From assembly GCA_026419775.2 (NCBI GenBank), contig JAOPGA020001738.1, forward strand, positions 1-64,000: a stretch of DNA of 64,000 bases, given 5' to 3'. This document shows positions 39,504 through 50,993 of this stretch, in pieces. Numbering within the stretch: position 1 is the stretch's first letter; every line of letters starts with the position of its first letter. The notes beneath the pieces are model-generated. The model saw only the letters and a list, made by a program, of their open reading frames with translations. It was not told where the DNA came from and ran no database searches. The stretch comes from Acrasis kona (taxonomy: Eukaryota > Heterolobosea > Eutetramitea > Acrasida > Acrasidae). The position numbers were made by a program, and so were the translations under genes.

Positions 39504-42500
39504 CTAGGCATGCCTGCCTCCACTGAACTGAACTTTTCCTAAAATTTCACTCAGTTGCTTCTTAAATATTCTATTCTCTGATTCCGCATTGAATAAACTC
39601 TGCTTCACCTCGTTCATCTTACAATTCAATTGCTCCACCACATGATCCTTTTCTTGCACTTGATTCTCCAACAAACACACTGCGCTCTTTAATGAATCAT
39701 GCTTGGCAGTGATGATCTGAGCGCTGGTTTGATTATGTAAAAGTTGATTCGACATTTCTGAAATTTTCTGAACCGATTGATTGTAACGAGCACGAGTATT
39801 ATCGATTTCTTCCTCCAATGATTCGTTCTTGCAACCAATCACTTGTAAATTAGTTTCCAATTGTAATTTATCTTGTTGCATTTGTTGATTTTGATTTTGT
39901 AATTCCATCATGGTTTGTGTATTTTCTTGTTGTAATGATTGTAGTTGATCGAGTTCATCTTGTAGTTGACCCACCTGCACATTCTTCTCATGTTGCATTT
40001 CCATCTTTAATTTTTCACATTCCTTTTCAAAAGTAATTCTTGTGGTTTCGATTTCTTCATTTAAAGAATTGATTTGATCGGCTAATTGATTCTTTTCTGA
40101 AATGATGCATGAAAGTTGTTGAGTGGATTGTAATTGTTCTTGACGTGCATTTTCGAGTGCAAGGGCGATATGATCCGCTCTGTCCCTTTCGACCTGTATT
40201 TTTTGGTTGGATTGAATTAATTCTTGATCGCGTTGTGATGTGGATGAAATCATGTGTTGTATGGTTTGATTGAGATTAGTAATTGTTGATTGTTGGTTGA
40301 TTAACTCTTCTTGGGCTGATTTGTATTTTTGATCGTTGACTTGATGTGAGTTGTTTAATTCTGAAATCTTGACCTGCAGTGATGACACTTGGTTGTTCAT
40401 GGTTGTGACTTGATCGGCTAACGAATCTCTTTGATTGGTGACTTGGTTGAGTTGAGATGTGGTCGTGTTTAATTGAGTTAATGTGTTTTGTACTTGGTTG
40501 TGTAACTCCATGGTCTTGATTTCAAACTTTTTGCAATCCTCAAGGAGTGATTTGTTTTCTTGACTTGCTTTGGATAGTTCGGATTCGATTTGTTCGGTGT
40601 GAGATTTGTTGCCCTGTAGTAATCCTACTAGACTGGATACGGATACTTCTTGATCTCTTAATCTTGATTCTAGGGAGGCAGACCTTGCCTCAATTTTTTC
40701 GTTCTCTTGCTGGAGTTGATCTACTTCTTTTTGGAGGTAGAGAGCAGAGGCACCTGCAGAGGACATGTCGTGTTCTGTTTGCTGCATGGTCAACAAGAGT
40801 TCATTGTTCTTGTTCTCTAGAATTGATTTTTCGGAATGGAGTTGATCCATGTTCTTCATGAGGTTTTCATTAGTCTGTCTCATCACTTTTAGTTCCGCAC
40901 TCTGCTCTTGCATGTCGGTTCGTGCTAGTGATATGAGATTATTCAAGTGGTCGATGCTCTTTTGTCTTTCTTCCATGACGCATTCTTGTGATATAGTTTT
41001 GCCCTTTAGACTAGACAGATCTTGTTTGGTACTTTCTAGTAAATTGGAAAGTTGTGATTTTTCATCTATGATGGATTGCTTGTCCTGTTCTACTTTCGAT
41101 ATTTGTTCTTTGAGCGTCTGGATGTTGTGCTTCAAATTAATAGTTTTCTGTTCTAATTGGGCCTTATCCTCTGATAAAAACTTTTGAGTAAGCGTCAACG
41201 ACTCAATGGTGTTGATGCCCTCGGCAATCTTCTTTTCGCTTGCATCTAGTTTGTGTTCAAGGTTGACTTTGTCTTGCGATAGTTTTGAATTTTGGTCCAC
41301 GACGGATTGGTATTGTTCGTCTTGAGATGTTATTTTTTCGTTCAATGTTTGATTAGCAGATTGCAGTTGTTCTAATGTATATTCAAGAGAACAATTCTTC
41401 AAAGTGTGATCTTGAACGCTCTTCTCTAATTGCTCCATACTCTTTTTCAAATGCGTTTCAGATTGAGTAAGCTCGGCCAATTCAGTCGTCAAGTTCTCAA
41501 TAGTCTTATCCTTCTTCATTACCTCAAAATTCATGTGTTGTATTTCGGTATCCTTTTCTTTGACTTTATTTTCAAGTAATTCACATTGAGCAGTAAAGGA
41601 AGCAGTAAGCTCTGCGCACTTCTTCTCCAGTGCATCGTTAACTTGTTGATATTTTACTTCTGCATTCAATACATCACCCTTCACTAGTGACTCCACTGCT
41701 TGCTTCTCGCTTTCTACTTTTGCCAAATTTACAGTCAGTTGTTTAACAACTTCCACATTGCTCTTGTATTTCTTCTCCAGAACTTCATTTTCCTCCACCA
41801 TCTCCTCCAAATCCATAGTTTGTTCTCTAAATTCAACTTCCATCGTATCAAGCTGGCTCTGTAACTTCAGAGCAAGGGCCTTGTAATCGATGGTCTCATT
41901 GATGGTGGCAACGTTCTTGACTTTCATGGCCCTTTGGCCAAACAATAGCGTACCTATGCTCTCTTGACTGTGTACAGAGCTGGGACCAATCGTCACAATA
42001 ATTCGAGTTTTGCCGTTACCTCCCAACGACTCCTGTAGCAGACGAGTTAGTTTGGAATCCCTATAGGGTATGTGTGATTGTTTTTTACTTAACGCTTGAA
42101 CAACGTTTCCCAGATTAGCTAATGACAAGTTAATGTATCCAGCTTCTACTTTTCTCATTCCTGTAGCTTCTGTTTTCTTGAGACGCTCTGATCCTGCTAA
42201 ATCAACAAGGAAAAGATTTGCCCTGGTAACATGTCTACCCTTTACTTCTTCGCTGTTCTCTGATTCGTAATCCTTGCGAGTAAACTTTCTTCTCTTTTCA
42301 ATATTTATAATGAGACAGGCGTGACTTCTGCTAGAGCTTGCATTCTAAAATGTAAAGTTTAACACTGGTCAGCTAGTTGTACTTACGAGCTTTGTAGAGT
42401 TGGTTTCTCTACATTCATCTCCGATAGTGTAGTAGTTCATAAGCTCTTCTGCGCTTTCTATAGGTTGATCGGTTACGCCAGCTAAATAAACACCAGAGCT

Positions 42501-43066
42501 GGGATCTTCTCTTATTTGTAGATTTTTACTTTCAGAATTGAGCAAGTCACCAATCTACTTTGATTAGATAGATCATTATAATTTGTAAATTACCATCTCC
42601 ATGTAGATCTGAATGTAGTTCATGCAAACAGCATATTCGTGGTCACTGTCGCTACCTATCCTATCGTAAATGTATTGGATTGTTCTGGGTATGATGCCCA
42701 GGTCATCTTCTCGCTTGCATCCTATTGTGTGCGTCTTCCCTGATCCTGTCTGACCGTACATGAGGATAGTGCTGTGATAGCCTTTAAACACATCCTACAT
42801 AAATTAGAACAAGGTAAAAATGTTTCACCCACATCAATTGTTTCTTTGGCAACTTGTTGAAACACGTCGTTATTGGTATGCGAAGGACCAAATACACCAT
42901 CAAAAGCAAATGTCTTGTCTTCTTTAATGTCTTGTCCTACAACAATAGTTTTGTCATCTAATACTTTTACACAATTCTCGGCATCATCAACTTCCAATTC
43001 ATTTGGAAGGGCAGGTCTCGTTCTGACATAGACCTTTATCCTCTGCTTGTCAGCACATACACTCAT
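39504..43066 (-). CDS. N-terminal motor kinesin with a very long coiled coil
   Basis: Four exons (42833-43066, 42594-42794, 42387-42554, 39504-42344), introns 38-42 nt, 1146 residues. The motor domain occupies about residues 8-345: VYVRTRP, P-loop GQTGSGKT at 92-99, NASSSRSH at 202-209, VDLAGSE at 248-254, and YRDSKLTRLLQ. A neck and nearly 800 residues of heptad-rich, Gln/Asn/Ser-rich coiled coil follow, so it dimerises. No cargo domain is visible at the C-terminus, which ends in a short polar tail. Motor at the N-terminus means plus-end directed movement; the class cannot be fixed by eye. Confidence 0.94.
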
Positions 43067-43201
43067 TTCGAACTATGAGGCGTTGTTTTAATTTTTTGAA
43101 ACGGTTAGATCAAAAAGCTTCGCCGCTTTCAAATAGTTGACCAACTGAAAAAAATGCAAACCACTTACAAAAACAATCAAAATGAAAAGTTGTGTTTTTA
43201 T

Positions 43202-44531
43202 TTACCAAACATATGGAAGAATTCTATAGGGGACCTTCTTCATGTACAATTCCCAACTGCGGCCGTACTTCTCAAGACATTTGATATCGTCTCTCCATGC
43301 TCTGTGTGACAACAAGATGATCATGAACACTACATAAAAGTATGGTAGAATGTGCTCGGTTCCACATGCCAAGCACATGGCCCAACACATCATCAAATCA
43401 CCAACATAGTTGAAGTGACGTGAGATTCCCCACCAACCAGATGCCAAGATTAAAGTGTTGTGTGTGGTGCCGTTTGGTGTTTTGTAGGTAGCATTAATTA
43501 CATCTGGTTTCTTTCCCCACATGTTTTCCATTCCCTTGGTTCTTCTTGCAAAATCTTTTTGGTTGTTTGCTGTTCTGAAAATGTAGTAACCGCTAAATGT
43601 CAAAGCGTATAAGAACAACAAGAATGGTGTTGGAAGAACGATTGGATTTTCCACCTAAAAATGATCGTTAATGTATTTCGAAAAAATGTGAACATACCAA
43701 GTATTGACATTGTAGCGTGTACATGAAGGGCAACCAGACCAAATCTCCAAAGCACAAGAACCAACCTAAACGTTCGTGAATAATGTCGATTGTTCCCAAG
43801 TACCATCCCTCATGGTAGAAAAAGTCCAAAACATAGATTTGATGAATGATGTTCACCAAGATCATTGAGTTGGTGACTTGACCGTATAGTTCGTATTGCT
43901 TGAATGCCATGCTCAAGTTGATCATGGTCCAGGCGACAATACCGGGCCTTCCGTTCAAGAACAACTTGATGTCGTAGGATCCGATTCTTGGGTTCAATTC
44001 GATACCCGCAAAGTAGTCATATATTGGATTACCGCTATAAAAAACATCGGAGTTTGTTGGGAAAAAGAATCCCTTGAACAAGAAACCGAATGATCCAAGG
44101 ACTCCTAGTACGGTGGTAATGTACAGGAAAGAGTTGGCATAGTCATAAATGATACCTCCGTTCCATAGCCCAAGGTATACACCTGATAAAAAGGCAATGT
44201 GTGACACGATCCATGCATAAATTCCGTTTACGTTGTTGTACTCTAGAAGGTTTCCTGCGTCTGTCGTTCTACCAAACCACTTCTTGGATGGCAACATGAC
44301 GTATAGGAAAACTTGGAAAAGGAACCAGCAAGCATAAATGTATATGGCGAATGGTTTGAACTTTGGTAACATTTGAAACACGTCTAGTGGTGAGCTGACG
44401 TGTGAAACAGCCTCTACGATTGATCCTCTGAACTGGTATAGTGATAATCTGAGAAGGTATACCAATGAAGAGCAGAACACCATGATGGTGAGCTGCATAG
44501 CAGACTTCACATGAAATTGAGCGTATGCCAT
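43202..44531 (-). CDS. DHCR7: 7-dehydrocholesterol reductase (sterol Delta7-reductase)
   Basis: Two exons (43698-44531 and 43202-43654) with a 43-nt intron, 428 residues. Multi-pass ER enzyme of the ERG4/ERG24 family. The signature HERLGWFLCFGDLVWLPFMY, then QYLV, and GYYIFRTANNQKDFARRT, SRHFNYVGDL, LPYFYVVFM and the C-terminal KKVPYRILPYV agree with DHCR7 rather than with C14-sterol reductases. It uses NADPH to reduce the Delta7 bond of 7-dehydrocholesterol, the reverse of the change made by the Rieske desaturase encoded at 25.4-26.6 kb. Confidence 0.94.
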
Positions 44532-44671
44532 CTGTTGTGTGTTGATTTTAATAAATTATTGTTGATCGGGGTTCATAGTTGATGATTGAATGATACAATA
44601 TTGTCCCGAGAAGAGGATAAATTCAAATATAATGTAAATTAAGCGATAGCTGGAAAGTTTACTTTGATGCA

Positions 44672-44935
44672 TCATGTCCTTAAAGTAGGGTATTTGTTCA
44701 GTGTTAGTCTATCAAAGCGAAACTCCGCATCTGGTGTCCGTTGGAAAAAGAGCATTTCGGGGAAATTATGTCCGTTGTCTGGTCTTTGCCACAAAAAACA
44801 ATCACCACAAGAGGTCACATCAATTGAATAGGTGGAACTAGGATTTCTATTTTCAAGTATTTGAGAAGATGAATTTAGTGACCGCTTCAACAAAAAAGGT
44901 TCACAATCATCGTCATATTCAAAGAAAGAACACAT
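44672..44935 (-). CDS. Hypothetical 87-residue protein
   Basis: Single open frame from an ATG, with codon use like its neighbours. The product has several acidic residues near the start (YDDDCEP) and a Cys/Trp-containing middle (CGDCFLWQRP). No TM segment or known domain is seen. It may be a real small gene or the last exon of one. Confidence 0.4.
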   Translation of the reverse strand: MCSFFEYDDDCEPFLLKRSLNSSSQILENRNPSSTYSIDVTSCGDCFLWQRPDNGHNFPEMLFFQRTPDAEFRFDRLTLNKYPTLRT

Positions 44936-45845
44936 TACCAGGAATGGGTATGAAAAAAAAGAATGTGTTGGAGAATAATTGTTGCCTTTTCACAACTAAT
45001 GTTGTGGAGAATTAAATCCCAAAGTACTCAGTTTTCAATTCCAATACCATGCATGCATATCTTTGGCTTGTTCAAATTATGCACTAGCACGGCGTCAAAC
45101 TACTCTTGTTGGTCAACATCTCCTTCACCATAAGCATTTTCTTACTCGGCCGACAGATTTGTCTTCTCTGTTCCCTGCAATGCTTCTATTTGTTGATAAT
45201 GGTACATGTATGTCAATTTTTGAAAACCTTTCTCGTAGGTTGATAATCCTCTTCTGCACTCTTGTGCGTTTCTTGAAACAGCGTAAACAGTGTAACAGCG
45301 CGGAGCAAATATTATTAATAAGAACAAAAGTAGAATGATTTATATGGTATAAGCGGATTTGAAAGAACGATTACAACAAAATAAGTGTCACAAGCAGACA
45401 TTGAACGAGGATCTAACAGGCTGTTCCCAAGGAGCGATTACTTATGTTTATTTAATACATCGGTTACATTACCGGTATTTAGAACAGTGGATACAAGTGA
45501 CAGCCCCACAGTTAATAACAAAGAAACACAGAATCCAGGATATATGAAGTGCGATGAAGCTCTCTTAGATCCTGACCTTAATTGCTGCCCATAATTAGAG
45601 GATACAATTTTGATAATATAGCATTAATTTTTACCTAAGATTCTGTAACTAAACTAATTTTCATTAGCCACTTTCAAATGCTTGTAACAGACCCTCATAT
45701 CAAACATCGTTACAATGAATCAAACCAAAATAACTAATCTCCATACAAATTCGCGGAGTTTGAAGTGTCCTCCGCACCGCAGGTGCTTTATAAAGCTTTA
45801 GGCCGCGGCTCTAATTCAATACAAAATAAATATTGAACAAACACA
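44936..45845. other. Gene-poor stretch with short open frames
   Basis: Plus-strand frames at 45063-45338 and 45359-45597 read partly like protein (for example LARRQTTLVG, DEALLDPDLNCCP), but they are in different frames and have no clear splice joins. They may be remnants. The last 60 bp hold a TATA-like box for the next gene. Confidence 0.35.
45789..45794 (+). promoter_or_regulatory. TATA-like box upstream of the oxidoreductase gene
   Basis: TATAAA, 52 bp before the start codon of the saccharopine-dehydrogenase-like gene and next to a GC-rich GGCCGCGG motif. Position is reasonable; function is inferred. Confidence 0.3.
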
Positions 45846-47036
45846 ATGTCATACCAGACAGCACTTGAGACAGTCGTGAAGAAGGTTAGAGAATCAAAAG
45901 ACAAGAAACAGTTCTTACTTTATGGAGCTACTGGCTACACAGGAGAGCTAATAACGGCTCTCATCGAAGAGAACAACCTACAGGACCTTTGTATTTTGAG
46001 CGGAAGAGATCCAAAAAAAGTAGAAGCCCTTGCGAAAAAGCACAAGGTCACCAAGACCAAACCATTCAGTTTGGATGTACCAAATACCGAAGTAGATGCG
46101 ATCTTGAAGAAACTTGAAGTTAGCGCAGTACTTAACTGCGCTGGTCCTTTCCAAAGGACCGCACACGTGCTTATTGATTCTTGTGTTCGCACTGGAATCA
46201 GCTACTTAGATATCACAGGAGAGATTGAAGTTTTTGAGTACTCCCTTGCCGATCAATTACTAAACAAGCAAGCCAAAGAAAAAAACATTGTAGTGACCTC
46301 CGGTGTAGGATTCGACGTTGTTCCATCTGATTGCCTCGCTGCCTCCGTTGCAGAAGCGTACAAGAAGAAGTACTCCGAAACTGCCCATCATTTAGAGTTA
46401 GCAATCTCATTTGGAGACTCTGCAGCACTCAGCCACGGTACCGCAAAGACAATGGTGTTAGGTTTGGGCAAGCCAGAACCCACTCGTAGAGATGGAAAGA
46501 TCATTCCAGGAAGAAAATTGAACATTGTTAAGAAAGTAAAATTCCCATCAAGGTCAGAACCCACAAACGCCGTATCCGTTCCATGGGGTGACGTATCCAC
46601 AGCTTACCACTCAACATCTATTCCAAACATTGACGTGTTGTTCGAACAAAAGAGAGCACCACCAGCATTATTGGTTTGGATCATCAATTTGTACCTTGTC
46701 CAATTGATTTTGAGATTCTTGTTCAGTATTCCACTTTTCGTAAAGGGAACAGAGAAACTTGTGGAGTTGATGCCAAGAGGACCAGAACAGGACAAAAGAA
46801 AATCGAATGAAGGAACTAGTTTGGTAGGTGTTGCAAGTAGCAAGGACAGCACGAAGAAGGTTCGCGGAACTGCATTCACAACAGAAGGTTACACATTTAC
46901 TGCCGATTCTGCATTGTTGTCAACTTTGAAGGTATTGGCGGGTGACGTTAAGGAATATGGATGTGTCACACCATCCATTGTTTTTGGAAGCGACTTTGTA
47001 AACACTATGCCTAAGAGTGGTGTCAAGGTTGAATAA
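45846..47036 (+). CDS. Saccharopine dehydrogenase-like oxidoreductase (SCCPDH family)
   Basis: Single exon of 396 residues. An N-terminal Rossmann fold begins LYGATGYTGELI, followed by SGRDPKKVEAL, NCAGPFQRTA and YLDITGEIEVFE, the set seen in SCCPDH and in mycobacterial trans-acting enoyl reductases. A hydrophobic segment near 275-300 (LLVWIINLYLVQLILRFLF) fits the lipid-droplet or ER association known for SCCPDH. It does not look like a true lysine-pathway saccharopine dehydrogenase. The reaction is unknown; it is probably an NAD(P)-dependent lipid-related reductase. Confidence 0.9.
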   Translation: MSYQTALETVVKKVRESKDKKQFLLYGATGYTGELITALIEENNLQDLCILSGRDPKKVEALAKKHKVTKTKPFSLDVPNTEVDAILKKLEVSAVLNCAGPFQRTAHVLIDSCVRTGISYLDITGEIEVFEYSLADQLLNKQAKEKNIVVTSGVGFDVVPSDCLAASVAEAYKKKYSETAHHLELAISFGDSAALSHGTAKTMVLGLGKPEPTRRDGKIIPGRKLNIVKKVKFPSRSEPTNAVSVPWGDVSTAYHSTSIPNIDVLFEQKRAPPALLVWIINLYLVQLILRFLFSIPLFVKGTEKLVELMPRGPEQDKRKSNEGTSLVGVASSKDSTKKVRGTAFTTEGYTFTADSALLSTLKVLAGDVKEYGCVTPSIVFGSDFVNTMPKSGVKVE

Positions 47037-47207
47037 ATTCATTCTTATTTTAAGCACGTATTGTTGATTGTTTGTTCTCTTTTCATATGCACCCATCCGA
47101 CTGTATTTATATGGTATGATGCTTGCGAAGGTTCGTGATATTGTTGTGTAGAATTTGTAATATTTTACAATAGTTGACTTCTAAAGAAGAAGTTTTGAGG
47201 GGCACAG

Positions 47208-49774
47208 ATGTTTACTGATGACACTCTGTCATTCCTAACGGGATCATCAACATCGATCCCAAATTCACATGGAACAAGCGCTCTGTTGAACTCAAGGCTA
47301 GATGCTGCACACGAAACTTTAATACAATCACGGGCGTCAAATTACATTAAACAAACTTCACTTTTTTCTGCAATCTCTCATCAATCGGCACCGAAGGTTT
47401 TGTTATGGACTGCAACTAAATTACTTCAAACATTGTCTGTAATGTACCTATATTCGATAATATCAGTCAATGAATTGAACGACGACACAATACAACAAGG
47501 TACACCAACGCCAGCAAGTGCCCCTGTACAAGAGGAGCCTCGGTCGATAGCTGTAGTTGCATTTTACCTATTTCTTGGAGCGGCCGGTGGGTGGTTCTTG
47601 ATAAATAAATTTATCAAACCCTCCCGCAAATCAGACACAGAGCAGAGTAGTAACAATTCACAACCAGTTTCCACCCTTGGTAAACTCCTGCTACATTCTT
47701 CTGGAACTGCGCTCAGTCTGTGCTTATGGTTGTTCGCTCTACAACTATTAGCACCAACTCGCATCATGATTCTTGAATATGTTGAATATGTAATTGCTGT
47801 GGTAGTTGGTGGGTTACTAAAATGGAACAGGGGCTCAAAAACATTACAGGTACGAATTCTAATTACTTACAAAAACTAACCATATCGTAGATCCAAAACG
47901 TTGGTTTGCTTCATTGGATCATTGTTTTTGTTTACTCTTAGCATGACCCAAGAACAACGTTCCGATCTTACAAGACTTGATTTATTGTTCCAAACACACA
48001 GTAGTGTTCGTTTAGATAAATCATTGACCAACACCTTTGGTATTGGGTTGCTATTGACTGCATTTGTCTGTGACACGTTTAGAAAGAATCATGCAAGACG
48101 TCTAGGTCCAGAGTTAAAAAATGTAAAGTTGTATGGATTGCAGGTAGGCGGCAGGAGGTTGATGTGGACGTCTTTGGTATTTGGAGCTTCCATAATGATG
48201 CCTTTCATTCTGTTCAGCTTCATGTTGGTATGTTTTCGTTTGTTCGTGCTTTTAATTTTCTGGTAGTCTCCTTCAAAAATCTTTTTTGAGATCATTTCAC
48301 CTTGGAACAATTTTGTACTTTTAGTCCTTGGTAATTTTATCATTACCATACCATACTATGCTGATCGTATATCAAGAAGAGCCAACAAGAAGAACGTGGA
48401 CGTCATTGTACCTGATTCTGAATCAGACGCAAAGACAGCACCTTGTAAAAGGTAACAACAGTGATTGACAACCAATTATTTACTTTTATTAGTCCATCTA
48501 TTCAATGGAGAATTATAATCACGGCCATGTGCTGCTCCACAATATACTTCCCTCCAACAACTTTTGCTCTAGCAACCTTACTTCTCATCAAGAGCGTTGG
48601 TACAATTACAGGAAGTAACATTCTTCTCACAAACACTTCCATTCCCTTCATTACTTTCAAGTATGTTTCGACAGTTCAATCAATGATTAACAATTGTAGT
48701 AACTCTTCCAAAAGAAACAACAACGCTCCGCAGCAGAGAGGACGGTTCATGAATGGATTATCAATGTACTTACAGTTCATCATGTCGAACAAGGACTCAA
48801 GATACTTGTTCTTCTTCTTATTGGCGAACTTGGCATTCATGTTTGTGGAACTAGTGTATGGACTGTACAGCAATTCACTTGGGTTGATCTCTGATTCTGG
48901 TACTTTTTATGAAAACATTTCTTTTAACACATTTTAGCTCACATGTTCTTTGATGCAGGTGCGTTGGCCATTGGACTTTATGGAAGTTTCATGAGCAAAT
49001 GGAGCAGAAACAATGTCTACACGTATGGATACGGACGTTATGAATACTTATCAGCTCTCATCAATGGTAACTAAACTTTTTAATCATTTAATTAATCATT
49101 AAGGTTTATTGTTGGTGTTCATTTCATTCTACATTTTCATCGAGGCCTTCCACCGCATTTTTGATCCTCCCGTTATAGAAGAGACAGGACGCCTCATTTT
49201 AATCTCTGTAATTGGTTTCTGTGTGAACTTGACAGGAATGTTTTTCTTCCATCAAGACGATAATGACGATAATCACAATGAAAATATGTATGGTGTGTAC
49301 TTGCACATGTTGGCAGATACTTTGGGCTCAGTCGGTGTCATTATATCCACACTCTTGATGCAATATTTTGAGTGGTATATGGCGGATCCTATTGCTAGTT
49401 TGATTATTAGTGCGTTGATATTAGGTGCCAGTTACCCATTATTAACAAGTAGTTCAAGCGTGTTGCTTCAAAGAGCTCCCAGAGGTACTTTTTTTGTTTA
49501 CAATTAATTTATATTTTTAGGTTCTGACGATAAAATTAAAAACTGTTTGGAGACTATTGAACATTGGACTGGTGTATTAAATGTGACTAATACTCACTTT
49601 TGGACCATGGATAACAACACAGTGGTAGGAACCTTACATTTGAAGGTTGAAGATTCAGTAAACGAACAACAAATGAGACAGAAGGCTTGTGATGCTTTAC
49701 TTCAGGTCGGAGTGAATTCTGTTACCATACAGATTGAGAAGAGCGAAGCTGGTTATACATTATCAAAAAATTAA
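47208..49774 (+). CDS. Cation diffusion facilitator zinc transporter (ZNT5/MSC2-like)
   Basis: Eight exons (47208-47812, 47891-48227, 48267-48451, 48493-48660, 48700-48899, 48938-49066, 49104-49484, 49521-49774), 752 residues. The N-terminal half adds many extra TM helices, as in ZNT5 and yeast Msc2. The C-terminal CDF domain shows LISDS-AHMFFDAGALAIG, YTYGYGRYEYLSALING, and later HMLADTLGSVGV; the H-x3-D pairs are the zinc sites in TM2 and TM5. Such proteins load zinc into the secretory pathway, often with a ZNT6/Zrg17 partner. Seven introns are 36-41 nt except the first (78 nt), whose donor is uncertain: a nearer donor at 47850-47851 breaks the frame. Confidence 0.87.
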
Positions 49775-49836
49775 ACAAATCTTTTGTACTTTAAAGTGTA
49801 ACTTGTATTAGTCACTGTAGAGTTTGTGTTGTGGTA

Positions 49837-50993
49837 ATGAATCGTTTTTTAAAAATCTCAAAATCGCATCTGTCCGACCAAGTTCATATTATACACTACA
49901 TTGAACTTTGGAACAGATGCAATGTAAGAAAATTATCACGACCACCGTTTAGTGGTAGACTATAGTTGGATCTATTTTCTGCAACTCAACTAAATTTTTT
50001 TCAGGTTGATTGGACGGGAAACAGGTTTACCAGCAACCCAGTAACACATCATCTTCTCTGGAACTTTCTTAAAATACTGTACGATAACAACGTAGTCTGC
50101 ATTATACCCGTTCCGAAAATTAGCACCGTATCATCACCATCACATCGTCCGAAGAATGAATCAGTTGTCAACATGAATAAAAATAACATCATCAATAAAC
50201 AACAACAAAACTCATCAACAAGACAACATCAACAAAACAGCTCCGTTTCTTCTTCCACAACCAACTCAGGTATACCTTGTTCACCAGACGCAGCAGTGGG
50301 AGCTAGAATAACATTGAGTAATGTCCTAAACGAAGTAATTGAAGGCGAGATTTATGCTTATGACCCTACTTTGCAGTTAATAGCACTCTGTATGTAACAG
50401 CATCCCTTACTACTCACACATTCATAGATGAATCAGGTGGTCAGCATGAAAGCAGCACAAGAAAAACGTTTAGGCTCATTAACATGAACACCGTGCAAGT
50501 CTTAAAGTTTGATTCTTCGTCCAAGACCTATGTTCCATTCTCAAACATTTCGCTTCCTTTGCCTCCCGTCAACTTGGATCGCTTATCAGAGGTACGTCAT
50601 CAATACATATTTATTGCTAACATGAAAAAGAGAGAACAAAAGGCTTGCTACGAAAGAGAACAAAACCTTGGTTCCGGTGTCTCCAATGACGCTCAGCAAC
50701 TTTTTGATAATTTAGCCAAAACATTACCATGTAAATGGGACAATGATGTAATTGTCGTGTTGGACGTGATTCGTATTTCTAGTCCCTATGGTCTTGATTC
50801 GGTTGTTGGAGGTGATGTGAGTTCAAAGACGAGAGTTAAGAAAGTGGTAAGTTACAACGAAAAGAGCGATTCTAATGTGAAAATAGTTAAAAGGAGAACT
50901 GGAGAAACTTCAAAGAAAGATGTGAAAAATAAAAAAATAATATATTACTTTGTTTTACATTCATTTTTGTGTGTGGACCAGTCTTTGAGCTGA
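49837..50993 (+). CDS. LSM12: LSM12-like protein with an N-terminal extension
   Basis: Three exons (49837-49923, 50005-50389, 50428-50993), introns 81 and 38 nt, 345 residues. The LSm-like part (about 130-195) reads VGARITLSNVLNEVIEGEIYAYD. The anticodon-binding-like AD domain (about 205-275) ends QQLFDNLAKTLPCKW, IVVLDVIRISSPY, matching LSM12 closely. LSM12 binds RNA and ataxin-2/Pbp1-type partners and, in animals, NAADP. The extra N-terminal 75 residues (HYIELWNRC, DWTGNRFTSNPVTHHLLW) are not in animal LSM12; they might be a separate domain, or the start might instead be the ATG at 50173. The 3' end overlaps the convergent ankyrin/MYND gene by 49 bp. Confidence 0.82.
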
